From Lycocorax pyrrhopterus obiensis (lineage: Eukaryota; Chordata; Aves; Passeriformes; Paradisaeidae), in NCBI GenBank assembly GCA_014706295.1, contig JACSVZ010000001.1:87170237-87234236 (forward strand): DNA of 64,000 nucleotides, written 5' to 3'. This document shows, one piece after another, positions 1 to 14,900 of this stretch (the first letter of the stretch is position 1; every line of letters starts with the position of its first letter). The notes beneath the pieces were generated by a model that searched no databases, had not been told where the DNA came from, and saw only the letters and a list, made by a program, of their open reading frames with translations. Position numbers and translations under genes: made by a program.

Positions 1-3000
1 CCGGGAGCTACTGGAGTTAGGAATCCACATACAGGTCGTGAGTCTCTGTGGCTTTGCTGCTGCAAAACTTGGGGTGGAGAGGGCATTGATCCCATGTTCA
101 CCTCCCTCTGTTACCTATCTCTGAAAAAATTGCAGTGATTTCTAACGAAAATTCACCTTTATGCTTTATGAATTTCAAAGGTGCTCTGTATTACAACTTC
201 ATATTGTTCTGCGAGATCGTATCTTGCCATGTTTTCCTTTGCTGATGGTGCTGGCTTCCCACATTTGTTTTTGTTGAATTGGACAGGTAAAGCCAGAGTT
301 CTCTTTTGCTCTGATTTAGTTTTGATTAATCCATGCAGCTCCCTGAACACCTTGCTCTTCATGGGTCAGGAGCTTCTTGCAAATGTCACTTTATCCTCAC
401 TCTTCTCATGGATCCAGTGAGAGATATCAGGGTATGAGAAGTCATAGCTGTGTACACTGTCATTATATCTCCTGACAATTCACTGTAGGGCACCACTTGG
501 ATGACTTTTGGACCATACAATAAAAAACCCAAGAAAACAGTATTCACATGGACACATCACTACTTTTGACCTGGTTTGTAGCTTAAATCTTGATGTTCTA
601 CATGACTCAGACAAAAGTAGCCATTACATTTCCGAAGCTAAAGAAATGCTTTGTCCTGAAACTGCTCTTGGTATTAGAGGGAGTTGAGTAGCTAAATGCC
701 ATTTCAGCCCTTGAGTGCCTTGATGAATTTAGGACGTCAGTGACAAGCCTCTCTGGTGTAGTTACCCTCAATTTATTCCATATAGGTCCAAAACAAATTA
801 GTTGAAAGGCTTATCTGCAGATGAGTCCTCATCATTCTCACCTGTTCAAAACATTGTCCTCTGCGTCTATTCTTCAAACATTTATCTACAGTTTCATGCA
901 AAGACAACATTTCCTTGCTGTCTTGCAGCTTCAGGCGCCAAAACACATTTCTGATGCCTAGAAAAAAGGTTAATGAAGAGGTATGGTACAGCTGGTTTGC
1001 CATCCTTTCAGCCAAGTGTCTGTAGCCTTAGAAAACATTATTAATGTGTGGGAGAAAAAGACAACATTTTATCTTGCTTGAAACTGTAGTCAATATAGTA
1101 ACAAGTCTGGTTTGTTGTTTCTTTTTCTTTTTTTTTTTAGTAGGTAGCTGAGGCTAAACCTATTACATCTAAGCAGGTCTGTATTCTGTGAACAGTCTCT
1201 CAAACTCCATCTGAGATTTGACCTTCCAGAATCCTACTGATCTAGTCTAATCCTACTGATCTGATATTTTACTGGGCAAAGAAACTCTAATTAGTTCTTT
1301 TTCATTATCACTAGTCATCAAGAGAAAAGGCCAGTGGGTAGGTTTAGTGTCGGAGACGAAAATTTTTGGGGCAATTTTGCAAGGAGTGATAAAGATGTAG
1401 AGATATTAGTTCAGACAAGAGGTAAGGGTAGTACATGGGATTTTCCAAAGCACTTTTTCTGGCCTAACAGTGCTCCCATTATCATTAATGGCAAGTGCAG
1501 AGCACTTGTGGAAATGACCCAGTGTGTGTATGTGTGTGTGCGTACATGTACATGGAGCAGGTACTCACTGTCTTTGACCTACTTGGACACAGGAAGCTCT
1601 GGGAACCCTGACCAGGCTTGCTGTTCAGCTTTCTGTGTATGAGTAACCTCATGAAATGATGTTGTCACTGCTGCTTTAAACACTAAAATATTCCAAGATT
1701 GGAACAGGTATAACAGAATCCAAGTCCCTGATGTGTGAGCCATCTTAAGTACTAGAACAATAAAAGATCAGATTCCATTCTATTGATATTGCAGTAAATA
1801 CAAAGTAATGCCAATAACATTAGTAAAAGGACTTCTGATTCATCCTGGTAAAACTAGCACAAAACTGAAGCTCACAAACAGTAATAATGACAAACTGTTT
1901 TGTTTTAATTTACTGTTTCTTTGAGATAAAAAATCCATTATTCTGAAATCTAAAGATTTCCTCCCACTTCAGAAGGGAACTACCTCTCAGGACAGCGTTG
2001 CTCTCCAGGCACGTTCATTTCTTGCCTCTGTGCTGCAGTTGTTAGTAGGATACTTGCTGTAAAGGTGGTTTCTCTGATATATGGAGCTCCTAGCAACTAC
2101 ACGGAGTCCAACCACTCATTTCACATAGGTCTGTGAACAGCCATCACATGGTAGTAATTTTCATTCACTGTCAAACTGTCTTGCTTGAACTGATGAGTTG
2201 GAAGTGAAGGGCTCCATATCCCATTACCCCAGAACAAAAACATCCAGTTCCCTTATCTGATTTAAAGATCTGTCTCTACTACATGCTAACAACTTTTATT
2301 GCTAAATGTGATGCTTCATCAAACCTCTTTTGAGCTTTTTTTTTGTATTTCCTTTCCTGTCACCGCTTTTTACTGTGCTGTTTGCAATGAGCAGTGGCAT
2401 CTCAAAATGAATGGGGGGATGTTGCTATGGCGGTGGGAGGGGAAGTGGCACTGTCTGTGCATTTGATGGCTTGACAGATACGCAAACCCTCATTTTACTG
2501 GAGTCTGCTCAGCAAGCCTTTTCCTGTGTGTCCACTACTATTATTGTTGTTACTATTAATTTAATGGTGCTGCAAGTGCAAGATTTATATCCTGAGAGTT
2601 TGAGGTCATCTGTTACTCTGTGTCAGTATCAAATCAATGTGACAAAGGTCAAAAGAGATCAAACCTTCCCAGCAAAATCCCCTTTACTTTCTGTTCTATT
2701 TTACTGGGTTACATGTATAGATCTCTCTGCAGCCATGGCAGATACCATGGCTTTATTCACTATTTAGTCCTGCTGAAAGCGAACCTGGTAGCTTTTGTGT
2801 GATGCAATGTGGCTGTAGTTTGCACAAGGAACGGGAGCAGGGTACAGAAACTGTGTATATTGGTAAAAAACCCACAACAACCCTTGGGGGCTCTGGAGTT
2901 ATCCAAGTGACTGAGTTGTGGAAAAGCACATCCTAGGATTAATCTAAAATATGCATTTTTGAGGGCCCAGTCTAATACATGAGTTATCATATTCTACATA

Positions 3001-3192
3001 CTACTGCATATTTATGTTACGTGTTAATGTGTATTTTAGGTTCCTTATTGTGACTTTAAGTGAACATGCCTTACTCGATGTAGATGAAAATCCGCATTTC
3101 TCTATTGTGTGCATTGGAACGAGTTCTTGCACCCTGAAGTCTGCAGCACTCCATGTTACCATTGCTCTAAAATGTTCCTTACCCTTCTGTAG
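1..3192 (+). other. TENM4: TENM4 intron, 3' part (upstream exon outside window)
   Basis: No teneurin-like coding segment could be read here in any frame, and no CR1 tail is visible. The interval ends in an acceptor (ttctgtag) directly before the exon at 3193. It is ordinary AT-rich intronic sequence with a short GT-rich stretch near 1520-1550 and a small imperfect direct repeat near 1233-1264. The exon before it should encode the last EGF repeat and the start of the Cys-rich region, and lies outside the window. Confidence 0.8.
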
Positions 3193-3409
3193 ATGGCCTG
3201 GTGGATTGCATGGACCCAGACTGCTGCTTGCAGCCGCTGTGCCACGTTAATGCGCTGTGCCTGGGCTCCCCAGACCCCCTGGATATCATCCAGGAGACGC
3301 AAGCCCCCGTCTCCCAGCAGAGCTTGCACTCCTTTTATGATCGAATCAAGTTCCTGATTGGCAAGGACAGCACTCACGTCATCCCAGGGGACAATCCTTT
3401 CGAAGGCGG
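3193..3409 (+). CDS. TENM4: Teneurin-4 exon (window exon 1): Cys-rich region
   Basis: 217 nt coding residues 1-73 of the partial product. It starts with two bases completing a split Asp codon and ends with two bases of a Gly codon, so the phases match the next exon. The peptide opens [18 protein letters not shown], the cysteine-rich teneurin segment that follows the EGF repeats, and runs on to [20 protein letters not shown], a stretch conserved in all teneurins. The [14 protein letters not shown] wording fits paralog 4 better than teneurins 1-3 as I remember them. Acceptor ttctgtag, donor gtaagtg. Extracellular, on the presynaptic or axonal type II membrane protein. The paralog call rests on recall, not a database search. 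Confidence 0.93.
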
Positions 3410-6400
3410 GTAAGTGAATTTTGGAGTTGATTCAGTAAGTGGTAAAGCATAAGCCACATGGCCATTTTAAGACATGGAAGGGCAGCAAGATGCAGAATAT
3501 GAAAATTGTTCAAGTGAAGTAGATAACTGAAGAATTTTGTGGCTTGTGTAGTTCTTCTGACTGTCTCTTCATCTACAATTTCCTCTCAGCCAGTAAGGCA
3601 AGATGCTTCTCTCCCAACACATATGAGCAGTTGCATGTTTCCTCACTTTCCTTATTTCAAGGATTGAAAGGCATCCATTCAGCTCTTCTAGATCAAGTGA
3701 CTGACATTGTCCACAAGTGTCCCCTAAACAGCAGTGACAGATCTTCCTTTGACAGAGACAAAAGAGAAGGAAACTAGAATGCTATTAGCAATCTATAGTG
3801 TGAATATTAGAGACCTCAAAAGAACTGAGGAAAATCTTACCATCTAGGGAGAGCTGTTAGAGTGATTTGCAATATAAGGAATCAGGTTGAATATAGATTG
3901 GTTTTAAAACGGAGACATTCTTTATCACTGCAATCATCATCAAGAAACAGGAACTGGGAAAGAAAACTTAGCAGTTCACTTCTGTGACTGCATCTCAGCA
4001 ATTTGTTTTAAGTATATTCCTGTCTGTCAGGGCCGGTCATCCCTTGAAAATCATTGCTTGTAGCAGGGTAACTGGGGTGTCAAATTCTTAGATGATTCAG
4101 TGTCCGCCCTGAATGTTTCCTTTCAGAAGTAGTGACCCTGATCCTGGAGATGGCTCTCAACACTTAGGTTTGAACTCTGTTGAACTTTACCCAGTCATGA
4201 ACTGCTTACTTTCAGGTTTCCCACACACAGCAGTTAATAGGTTGGCACTGAAAGTACACAGCCTCATGTTTGTGTGGGTATTTCAGCGCTTGCATCTCAA
4301 CTGGCCTCTCAGGCCACTCTGGATCTGACCTAATGCTTTTCATGATGGGACATTGCCAGAATCTCTTGAGTACCACCTCCCATATATCTATCTCCTTTTT
4401 TGGTAGTCTACAGGGTGACCTCAGACATGAAGCACAGCAGTTTTAGGAAATTGGCCTGATGGGATATTTTCCCTGATACTTCTTGTTTCCAAGGTCTTCA
4501 GGGTCCAAGAAAGCTGACAAAAGTGATTGAGATTTTAACCAAACACTTACTATGTTGCAAATTGTTGTCCTTCATTGGTTTTCTGAAGATCACAGGTACT
4601 GGATCCTGAACAGTCTGGACTCTGGACTAATTGTTGTGATTTGTTGTTCTAAAATCAGGCTTCAGAATATAAAATAGATTATGCTCACAATTTCATTTTT
4701 CTGATGTATTTAGAGTAGCGATTCCTCAGCATTTCCACAGAGGACTCTGGTATCAGGTCCATATGTATCCTTTCTGATAGGCAGAGAGTTTTGGTACACA
4801 CACATCTGTGTTTAGTGAACTTTCCATACAACTAATGAACTATAGGAATCTTCATACCTGTGCAATAAAAAATAAAATTGCAGCTTCTCTTTAAGGGCTG
4901 CTTGCATTCAACAGCACACAAGGCTGGTGGAAAATAGTGAGAATTTCTAATTTATACAGTGAATTTGTTTCTGAGAGTGCCAGAAGAGGACCAACAGAAA
5001 GAACGTGTCATTTAGGTGTCACATAAATTCCTACATGAGTTACACGTGTTTTATAGGTCTGGTGATAGATCTCTATATAGGGAGGAATTACTAACCATCT
5101 ATAGATGTCCTGCTAAGGAAAGATTCAGAATTCAAAAGGAGCACCTGCAAGCAGAAATGTTTGTCTGTTATGTAGGTTACTGCAGTAAGGGAATGCAAAG
5201 ATTCAGATCAATAGGAAGGGTTTTAATGACTGCTTTTCATTAAATGCAGTGGAACTGATAAAACTTGTTCTGTTTAAGTTAGCATGAAGAATTATACAGC
5301 AGTAGCAATGATTTATGAGGTTGCCATTCTCAAATTATCAGCATAGGGTGTGTGCCGCTAAATATGGTCTACAGATATGTCACCTCAAGCTGTGATTGTA
5401 TTGCATCTCTCTAGTTAAGTATCTTGATTCACAAGAGTGATTGCAAGTAACATTGAAGAACCTCAACAGAAGGTATATTTTCCCCTGAGACAGCGCATGG
5501 TCCAGGCTTATGAGAGTGTTGGATTGTTAAAAATGCCACTACTCTTTTGAGATCATAAAAGACATCACATGTTCCTGTAAGTTCTTAAAGATCCTATAGA
5601 TCTGGATAAACTCAACCATTGCAAGGGTTTCTGCTTACTTGGCTTCTCTTTGTAGTTTCAATTGCCTGTTTCACCACCTAGAAAGCTGGACCTTTGAACA
5701 GCTCCTCTGGTCACCCTGGAAATGACAGTGCTTCAGCAGTGGTCAGTGACTGATATGTGGGAAGCATGGGCTGGGACCATCTGGGACCCAGTCAGTCTGG
5801 GCAAACGGGACTGCCTGTATTTGCCTGTGTGGATATGCCCTTTGTTCAGTAACACTGTCACTGAAACTCCAGCAGTTGCTTTTCAACAGACAGGTGATAA
5901 TACCCAGTTATCCATGGAGCTGCTCGGTCTCTCCATGAAAATCACAGCAGCCGCTGGGGGCAACATGGATTGTTTTCATCACTCCTTCCAGCTGCTGGCT
6001 TAAAAGTTTGTCTGACAGGAGGGAGTTATTCTTATGGAGGGCTCCAGCATCCCGCCTTAGGACAACCCTCTCCCATTGCTGCTGAGGTGATTCATGAAGC
6101 CTTCTCCTTCTTGGTGCAGATCAGGACTGTTGACTGCTGATCATGGAACTTCCTACATCTTTCTGTCCCAACACGGTCATCCTCACAGGGTAGGGTTGGA
6201 ATTGGATCCATGTCATTCGCTGTGAGCATTCCCCCATGAGCAGACAATACAGAGGTGACATGGATCTCTGTGACCTGTGTGTCTGGTATCCTGCACGGGC
6301 ACCAGTGGCACAGGCACACTCATCATTTAGATCAGGAACTACAGCCTGCTCCTCCGGGCTTCTCTAGGTCATGGCTGACTGATTATCACCCTGTGGGAAC

Positions 6401-7828
6401 TCAGGCACATTTGCATCCCTGTGTGGCCTGTGCAGAAGTGGCAGCAGCGTGAAGGAGATGACTGAATATCTCTGCAGTATATTTCCTGAGCTTCAAAACC
6501 ACAACTTAGCCACTCTTCAGAGAGAACAGCAGTGCAGATCACCTAATGGATACAAATAAATGAATGTCTCATGACAGCTAGCCTTTGAGTGAATTTATTA
6601 TTGAATTACACTCTGGCTTTTTAAGAACAAGCTGAGCTGACAAGCTCTCTCACCAGTGCAGAAGAAAAAGAAAGACAATGATAAATTACCCTGACGGGTA
6701 AAGGCAAAGACCTTGTCTCTTCCCAAATACCAGCAATTATATATTATTCATGTTTGGGAAGGAAAAATAATCATTGCCCATATTGAAATGAGTGTTTATG
6801 ATGATAAAGCAAGTAGCTAAATTAAATTCTGAATGCGCAGAATGTCTTTTCACATCATTTTGATGAACAGATAACAAGTACTCATCTGCTACTTGGTCGT
6901 TCTTGTATTGATTTTGAAACCACTTACTCTTGCTGTTTGCTTTGTTGTTTTTAAGCCGTTCTTAGTTGTCCGTCACCGTAAGGAGTAGCACAAGATGCAG
7001 TGGTGTCAAGTAGTTGACTGTAAAGTAGGACACCTGATATATTTGTTCTCTTTTGAGGGACTGTGTCAGAAGATGGCAAGAACAGGCTAAAGTACTGATC
7101 CACAGAGTCTTTTATGGTACATGTTGGCATAGTTTAAAGTGCCTCAGAAAACCATGTGTAGAATTGGCACTTTTGTAAAGAAAATTTGAAAAGAAATCAG
7201 TCAGTTTTGAAATAAGTGTGTTATACCCTTCCTTTTTTGGGACAGATTGTGTATATCTACTTGCTGCCAGTAGTATCAACCTGTTCTGATTACTTGGGCA
7301 GCTAGAAATAACCATCTGAGTTACATGGAACATCAGAGAGCAGCATCTGGTATCAACTGCAAAAGTAGTCCCTGATTGCCCTCAGGTCAGTAGTCTACAT
7401 ACAAAAAGTTAGTTAGTTTTGATGGTTTAAAAATCTGATCAGAATTAACTTTGCACATTTTTTCCCCCACTACTGTGACGAGGTATCTGTAAAAATGCCA
7501 CTCAACCTTCCTGTGTGCCAGGCAGTACAGTGTACCTTACTGATCCAGGTGGAGAGGGTTACACGGCAGAGAGACAGGTATGCTATAAATGCCTGTGTGC
7601 ACTGTTTTGCTGTGAATAAATAAATGGGGTTTATTGTCAGAGAGTTAAACTGCAGTGATCTCAAGCCCCATCAAAACCAAAACTGTGAGTACTGATCATG
7701 GCCAAAGAAGAGCTAAGAAAATAGGCGGGGGATTGAAATGTTTTTTCAGTATGTTTTGGTAGTCCATCTGGTCAGTCCTAAGTTATTTCAAAGAATATTG
7801 CTGTGTTTTCTTATTATCTTTGAGGGAG

Positions 7829-7999
7829 TTTGCCCAGAGAAGCTGTGGCTGCCCCATGCCTGGAAGTGTTCAAGGCCAGGTTGGATGGGGCTCTGAGCAA
7901 CCTGGTCTAGTGGAAGGTGTCCCTGTCCATGGCAGGGGGTTTGGAACTGGATGGTCTTTGAAGGTCCCTTCCAACGCAAACCATTCTATGATTCTATGA
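7829..7999 (+). mobile_element. CR1 LINE 3' end, sense orientation
   Basis: The segment reads from tgcccagagaagctgtgg through caaggccaggttggatgggg and ggaaggtgtccctg to an end with two ATTCTATG-type units. This is the 3' untranslated end of avian CR1, 5' truncated as most copies are. It lies in an intron and carries no coding part. Confidence 0.93.
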
Positions 8000-9016
8000 A
8001 TATGTTCAAAGCTTCTTCTTCTCTTTTCTTTTCATACATTTTGTTCCATTCATGGAGGGCTGCGAGTTCACCCCAGCTGATCTTTCTGAGGTTTCTTCCC
8101 AAGGAAACCAAGGTGCTCTGTCTTTTCTGTGTTTTTCCATCAAGAAAAGTATAACTTTGATACAGCAACATAAGAAACACTTCTTTAGTTGTGAACAAAG
8201 TTAGAGGTCAAAAAACCCAAATGTATCAGGTGTGGCTTTATCCTGATGATTTCTGCTGAGCTGGCTTAGTCCAGCCCATGGCTCTGGCCCAGCTCCAGGC
8301 AGATGCAGTTCCTGTCAGCAGCAGGAAATTCTCTGGGTTGGATGCACACACTGAACGCAGACACCCAGAAGCGGTGCAGGAGCTTATGGAGCACAGCAGT
8401 TCCATGGGTTAGGATAGCTTGGAATGCTGCATCTGTTTAAAACTGTGTCATAGAGATTAGACAGCATACAGTGTTCTGAGGGTGAGCACTCGTGGCACAG
8501 CGTGGAAACAAGGTCATATTTTACCATATTTTAAACCAAGCTAACACAGCAAGTCTTCAAACCCTTTTCTTCCCAGCTTTATTGTCTTCCAAAGGCATCA
8601 TTCCTCTTTTGCTGCTTTCTGCTTAAATGAACTCCTTATTAGGTACAAGTCATAGCTTTTTGAAACACAGGATAACAAGGATTTTTAAAAAACTTACTGG
8701 TTTTTATTTTGGTAATTAATCCCTTCAAGAGGGATTAAGAGCAAAGCATACTTCTAAAATTTACCTTTCCTATGTACCGGCTGCTTTTTTTTTCCCCAAT
8801 GTTTGCCTTTGTCTTTTGACTTTGAGTTTAGCATAACATCATTCCCATATAGTGAATTAATGCAATATATGCAGCTACTTATGTCAACTTTGTGGAATTT
8901 GTACCTGCGGGACTTCATGAAAGCAAAGCTCCTGTCCATATTTATGTTCTTTTCCGTAACATAGATAGTGTAACCGTGCTGTAATTATATTCCTCTTTGG
9001 TAACTGTCAGTAAAAG

Positions 9017-9080
9017 GAATTTGGTTGGACTCAAGGATCTTTGAGGTCTTTTCCAACCTTAATGATTCTGTAATTCTGTA
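9017..9080 (+). mobile_element. CR1 LINE 3' terminal fragment, sense
   Basis: Only the last ~65 bp of a CR1 are present: ttggttggactcaaggatct, then ttgaggtcttttccaacc and a degenerate attctgta repeat end. Very short and 5' truncated. Its end sequence differs from the copy at 7829, suggesting a different CR1 subfamily. Confidence 0.85.
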
Positions 9081-11680
9081 AGTCCTGTGTACAGTCATTA
9101 GAGAAACTGGGGTGCAGCTCTTAAAAAAGTATTTTAAAGACATTAGATGTTTATGACCAAGTACAAAGGAAGGAGTAGGATCTTCCTAGTGTGATTTGGG
9201 CATGCTGCCAGGGTGCAGTGAAGCAGCTGCTAGAAATGCTGCACCTTCCTGGAATTAAAAGGTGATACCTGTGTCCCAAGGAGCTCTTGGAGTGTGCAGA
9301 AAACAAATCTCAAGCCTTCAAAACTCGCAGGCATGGAAAAAAACTCCTAATGAGCTAAGTACTTCCCAGATTACAGAGGTACTGATGTGCACTTTTGGAT
9401 TTAGGAGTCTAAACTATGGTGTAGGTGTTGATGCATTCTCTTGGATCTGCTCGTAGATATTTGATTAATATTTATTCAATACTTATGGTACTTTCCTCTG
9501 AAAAAAAGCCACCTTATCAGGAAGAGTCTGTCCTTTGAGTATGACATTTATTTGCTAAATTGGTTAAAACCTCCTATATAAAGAAAGCAGTTTTATAGTC
9601 CCAAACATAAAGTCTTACCTATTTTATTGGACATTTTTTTCCTAATTCCTCTGGATCATTACAAATCTATCAGACAGCTTATACGTAGTTAAAGAACTTT
9701 CCTTATGATCATCAAAAGAGAGATCATTTTATAATTAACCTGGAAATAATGTATTTTCTCTTCTGCTCAATTTTGTTTTCATGGTGCCTCAGATTCAATG
9801 AAAGGAAGTGCTTTTATTCCTGTTCTTCTGCAGAGCTGAATATGTGGCCAGAGCTTACAAAATAAATACCAGATGTAAAATACTGTAATAATACAGAACT
9901 GCTAAGTTCTGCAGACATTTTTAGTGAAGACTTGACATGAATACATTATTCATCTCTGAAAGTTATTGCAGCATAAAGTCTTTACCTCTCATAGAAATAA
10001 TGGCTATAAAATGACTTCTGAAAAATCGTGAAATAAGCATAATTCAGTATTAGGTGGAAAAATTATCTTGCACCTTATGTACTACTGGACACTTGACTTG
10101 GATTGTACAGACCTAAAAAAATATGAGTGTGATTCTGTTTCTTTGATACCTTATGCAAAGTAAGAGAGTTTTGGTTGTACTGGAGAAAAGGAGAGAGTCA
10201 CCAACTCCTAAAGCATTAGTCAATCACATTGTGAGTAAAAGGATTCTTCACTGAAACTTTGCAGTAAAACACGGCCCAACTGTATTATGTGTTGCATTTC
10301 CTATAAAACTGTTTTAAAATACTTGCATTTAAACAATTGGAGCCAGTTTTACAATTTTACAGATGTCATCAGCATCTTTTCCTCTGCTGAGTAGCCTTCC
10401 CATATCCCTTACCCTCCCACCTTACCATTATAGCTCAACTGAGAAATCTTGGGATGTAAAAATAGTGACTCAATGAGGCATAGAGACACAAGATGCTTTG
10501 GATGGCAGGAGTGGCATCTCTTTCCAACAGTAGCCAGATTGCTTGGCAGATCAGAGAGGAAGATTGTGCTGTCATAAAGAGAAAGGACACACGTCAAGAA
10601 GGTGAATAATGTTCAATTCCTGGGAGAAGCTTTCAAAGCAGTAAGGGCCTGAGTCTTTCAGAAATGGAGCCAATAGGGAATTCTTGTAAGAGCAATGATC
10701 ATGGGTTTTCTAGAAGAGATAGGTGGTCCTCAAAAGATACTGCATCTTGTTACCAAGCTGTCATGCAATAAAGATACCTCCTTTTCCTTTTGGAGGAGCT
10801 ACAACCAGCAGTCACTAATACTGCTGAAAAAAGATGATGCCCAAGGAGATGTTCAAGAACCATCAGTTTATAAGTCTTCACACAGCAGAATGGTGTCAGG
10901 TGCATGCAGTGGGCAGCCTGAGAAACTGAACAGCAGTTGATCACAAAACAAGGTCCTTGCATGTATACTAAAAATACCAGATGAAGAAGGCCCACTGGTT
11001 TGATACTGTCAAGTTAGACCAGATCTAAAGAGGCAGCAAAAATAAAATCTGCATCTAGAGATATTATTATAAATATTGATTAATAAGCACTTTCTTTTTT
11101 GACTTCAAATACCAACTTCATTAGCCACATTTGTAAAAGTATCTGAGCATTTATGTGGCTTTTCCCCCTGTCCTTCTTCACACAATTTAAGTAATAGGTT
11201 TTCACTGGAGCTTTTCATTCACTTGGCTTTACTGTGTGTTTCATGGAATATCTAAATACTGTAGAAGGCTTCTTGCAGAAGGTTAACATCTAAGGACCAT
11301 GCCCACATAATCAGCATCTCCTGGTCCTTCAGAGGTGGGACCTTATAAGTACCTTCACTGAGTAGGTTAAACAAACAGGGCAGGTGCAGTTTCTTGCTGC
11401 AGGCAACTTAGAATTGACTTTCTTTTCTGATTCTGTTCAGAGCTCTTAAAAACTTTGCTCTTCGTGACCCATTCTCCTCCTCCAGGGTCCCTGTTCCATC
11501 AGCTGCTCGCAAAGCAGACTGGGAGGATCTGTTGCAAGCCATGTCTGTCAGTGACACTTAGCAAGTCCCCGTTTGGGATATGGTCAAACGTTAGTTGGTT
11601 TAGCCCCTTTGCCACATTGACACTGGCATTGTGGTGCTTCCCTTAGTGCAAACTCCTCAGATGAGCCTAATCAATTATTT

Positions 11681-11962
11681 AGAATCATAGAATATTTTGA
11701 GGTGGAAGGGACCTTTAAAGGCCATCTAGCCCCTGCCATGAGTAGGGACATCTTCAACTGTATCGGGTTGCTCAAAGCCCTGTCCAACTTGGCCTTGAAT
11801 GTTTCCAGGAATGGGGCAGCCAGGACCTCTCCACACAGCCTGTGCCAGTGTTTTACCATCCTTATCATAAACTGCTGCTTCCTTAAATCTAGTGTGAATC
11901 TCCCCTCTTTCAGTTTAGAACCATTATTCCATGTCCTATTGCATCAGGCCCTGCTAAATCCA
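11681..11962 (-). mobile_element. CR1 LINE 3' end, antisense
   Basis: On the + strand it begins agaatcatagaatattttga and runs through gtggaagggacc, ggttgctcaaagccctgtcc and ccatgtcctattgcatcagg, the reverse complement of a CR1 3' region. It creates a 152-codon + strand open frame (11702-12160) that is only an antisense TE reading. Confidence 0.92.
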
Positions 11963-14900
11963 GCAGGATTGTATTGCAGCTGCCCAACATGTGCCAAAAC
12001 CTTTCACAAACTCACTTGTGCTATCTGTGATAGTGTGGGGGTCTTTCTGGATGACTGCTCTTCAATTTTCATTTCCTATATAAGGCTGCCTTTTTTCTTT
12101 TTAACAAGGAGACCTTCAGAAGGATCATTTGCATTCTTTTTCCTAACCTTAGTTCCTTAATTCAGATGGCAGCTAAGAACAGTACATAGGTTTTGACTTT
12201 AAGCTTTTCTTACAACTAAACTGAACTAAAAAAGCCAGATGGATTGACTCAGTTCAAGGAAAGACTGTCAGGAGGTTTTTCTCCACAGCTAAGAGGCAAG
12301 CGGGCAGGGCTGTTTTTACAGACCACTTTTGAGGGAAATACTGCCACAAGCAATGAACTTGAACGTCTTTATGTTCTGATCTTTCCTCTTCTTCTTTTGT
12401 CCTTCATCTGCGAGCTCAGGCATTTTCTCTGTGGCCATGTGTTTGATCATGATGCCCTTAGCTTTTACCTGGCATTCTACCAAGTGTTCTATATATCCTG
12501 GTACTAGACTGCCCTGAGGTTGTTTAACATTAGACAGGCGCATTCAACCCAAAATGGACGAGGTACATTTTGCTTTATCCTCTCTTACTCTCAAGCAAAA
12601 AGGCCACAGCCAAAGCTGAAGACAAGAGATTGTAGCAAATGGCTGTACTTCTAGGCACTTATCAGCCTGAGCATATCACAGATGAGTGCCATGAGAATGT
12701 AAAAATCCCTCTGCGAGGAATTATCAGATTACTACAATTATTCTTCTTATGTCTCTGTAAGGAGGGGATTGTTATTTTGTAGGTAGAGTAAAAAGACATA
12801 AACAGACCAGCTGACATGACTGGTGTCACACAGAAAGGCTGTAGCAGAGGAAGAAATAGAACTGAGACCATCTAATTTCATTAATAACATTCTTTCCAAT
12901 GAAATACAACTTTCTAGATTTTTGTACTATAGAGCTCTGTTGAAGTTTTGTCCTGAGCAGAAGGATAAATCCTATATATGTGTGTATACTTATATATACC
13001 AATAAAATATGAAAGTGGTAAGTTCAAAGAGATTTATAGTGTCAAATTAAAATATTTATTATTAATAACTTGGCTGAGGATGGCTAAGCAGTCATGATAA
13101 CCATTTTTGCACATCTGAAACCTTTAAATGAGGAGGTCCAATGAGTTATGTTGGAAGTATTTTGAGGAGTAACAGCAATTAATTGGAGTGAGATTTCCCA
13201 TGGCACCTATTCTCAGTCAAGGAAATAATATACATTTCTTGCAGAAAATGTGGGATTTAAGATGTATGGAATTTCTTTCTTAGAGTGAAAAAATGCTTAG
13301 GAGAAACAGTATTTTTCCCTTATTTCCCAATGCCAAACATCGTGTCACCAGAAAACATCTGTGAGTAAAGTGTGTTGGAAGAACCATTGTCTAAGTTGTG
13401 AGGCACTGGATCAGAGTTAGTATTAAAGACAAATCTTTAATGTGCTCCCATAAGGTGAAATGGCTTTCGTGGAATTTTCTGGCTTCTGTTCTAAGGATGG
13501 TTTTGTCTGCTAGAATTTTGTTGACAGTCTGTCAAACTTTATTTATCTCCAAGCAATAGGAACGTAAAGGCATCAGTGCACCCCTGTCTGTTCTGCCACT
13601 GTGTCCCAGATCTTACCAGAAAGACTTAATTTAATTTTCTTGGGAATAAAGGATGACTTCACAAAGCAACAGTGTAAAATTGTCTGATGCACCATCTGGC
13701 TTTGTAGATAGCATTTTGACAATGATTCGGTCTTTCAGGCAAGTTTTTATGGACAAATTGAAAAAAAAAAGAGAAGTCTAATTGAAGAAGAGGAAAAATG
13801 GAGACTGCTTTTCCTTGTAAAAGAAGAATCCATACAGCCTCATGTAACAGTAGTGAAGGAAACAAAACAAAACAAACAAACAAAAACAAACCAAAAACCA
13901 GAGGCAATAGGTGGAATCTATTAATAATTTAATGGAAAGATGAGGCTCAGGCTACAAGAAATTGAATTTTGTTCAACTGCAGATAACACTCTGAACTAGC
14001 AGGCCTGGACTGATGGAATAAATCTCTTCTATTAACATGAGAGATAATTTTATGTAAATGTATTTGGAGACCTTCTAGCAGAGCTGAGCATCTTAGCAGT
14101 ACCACTTAATGTCTTTGTAGGGTAATTGCATTTAGACCAAGGTCAACTGAAGGAAATAGCTGACTAAATTAACATTAACCAGGTTCCTGGGGGGCTTGGG
14201 GCATTGTAGACACTCGATCTTGCCTCCAGAAAGGACATGTTGACACTAGAGAAGCCAGCTGCTTCCAATGCCCTGTGTGAACTGTTTTATTCAAGTGGGG
14301 CAAATTTTATCACTCAGGGAAGGAGAAGATTTGAGTCTCATCAGGGACAGTCTGGGCTTGAGTTTTTCTCCAGTTTCCATCCCTACCTTTTTTAAATGGA
14401 TTCAGATCCATGCATCTTGCTCCAGCTTCTTTTTATCGCTGTGGTTTGGGAATGATGTCCCCTTAGTGGTAACATCTTTCCTTATAGCATGGAAATAAAG
14501 CAATGGTTATAGTCCTCAGGAGGATGGGGGATGCAGCTGGGCTTGCTGACGAGCTGGTTTTCTGAGAAGAGACAGCCTCCGAGTCCGTGAGCACGTAGGT
14601 GTTCTAGGAGGGTTGGATGAGTGCTGGGGAGCATTGGCCAGGATGGGAACTGAGTCTCTTTCCAAAGGGGGGGCATCAAAGCTGCATTTCTACAGCTGCC
14701 AAGGTGAGAGGAAGTTCTTTGTTTGCCCACGTTGTGCTGGTGCTTGTTGTAGAAATAGTTGTCAGTGATATGTAACAGAGCAGATGCCTGTGGATATAAA
14801 GCACATCCACCATTTACTGAGCTGAGGGTCTGGGCCAATGTGCTTGCAGTGTTACTTAGAACTTTAAAACTGCTTGGACATGTGTTGTGTGTAGGGCAGC

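Noticed and set aside
11702..12160. Plus-strand open frame of 152 codons
   Set aside because: Its first half is the antisense reading of a CR1 tail (11681-11962); not a gene.
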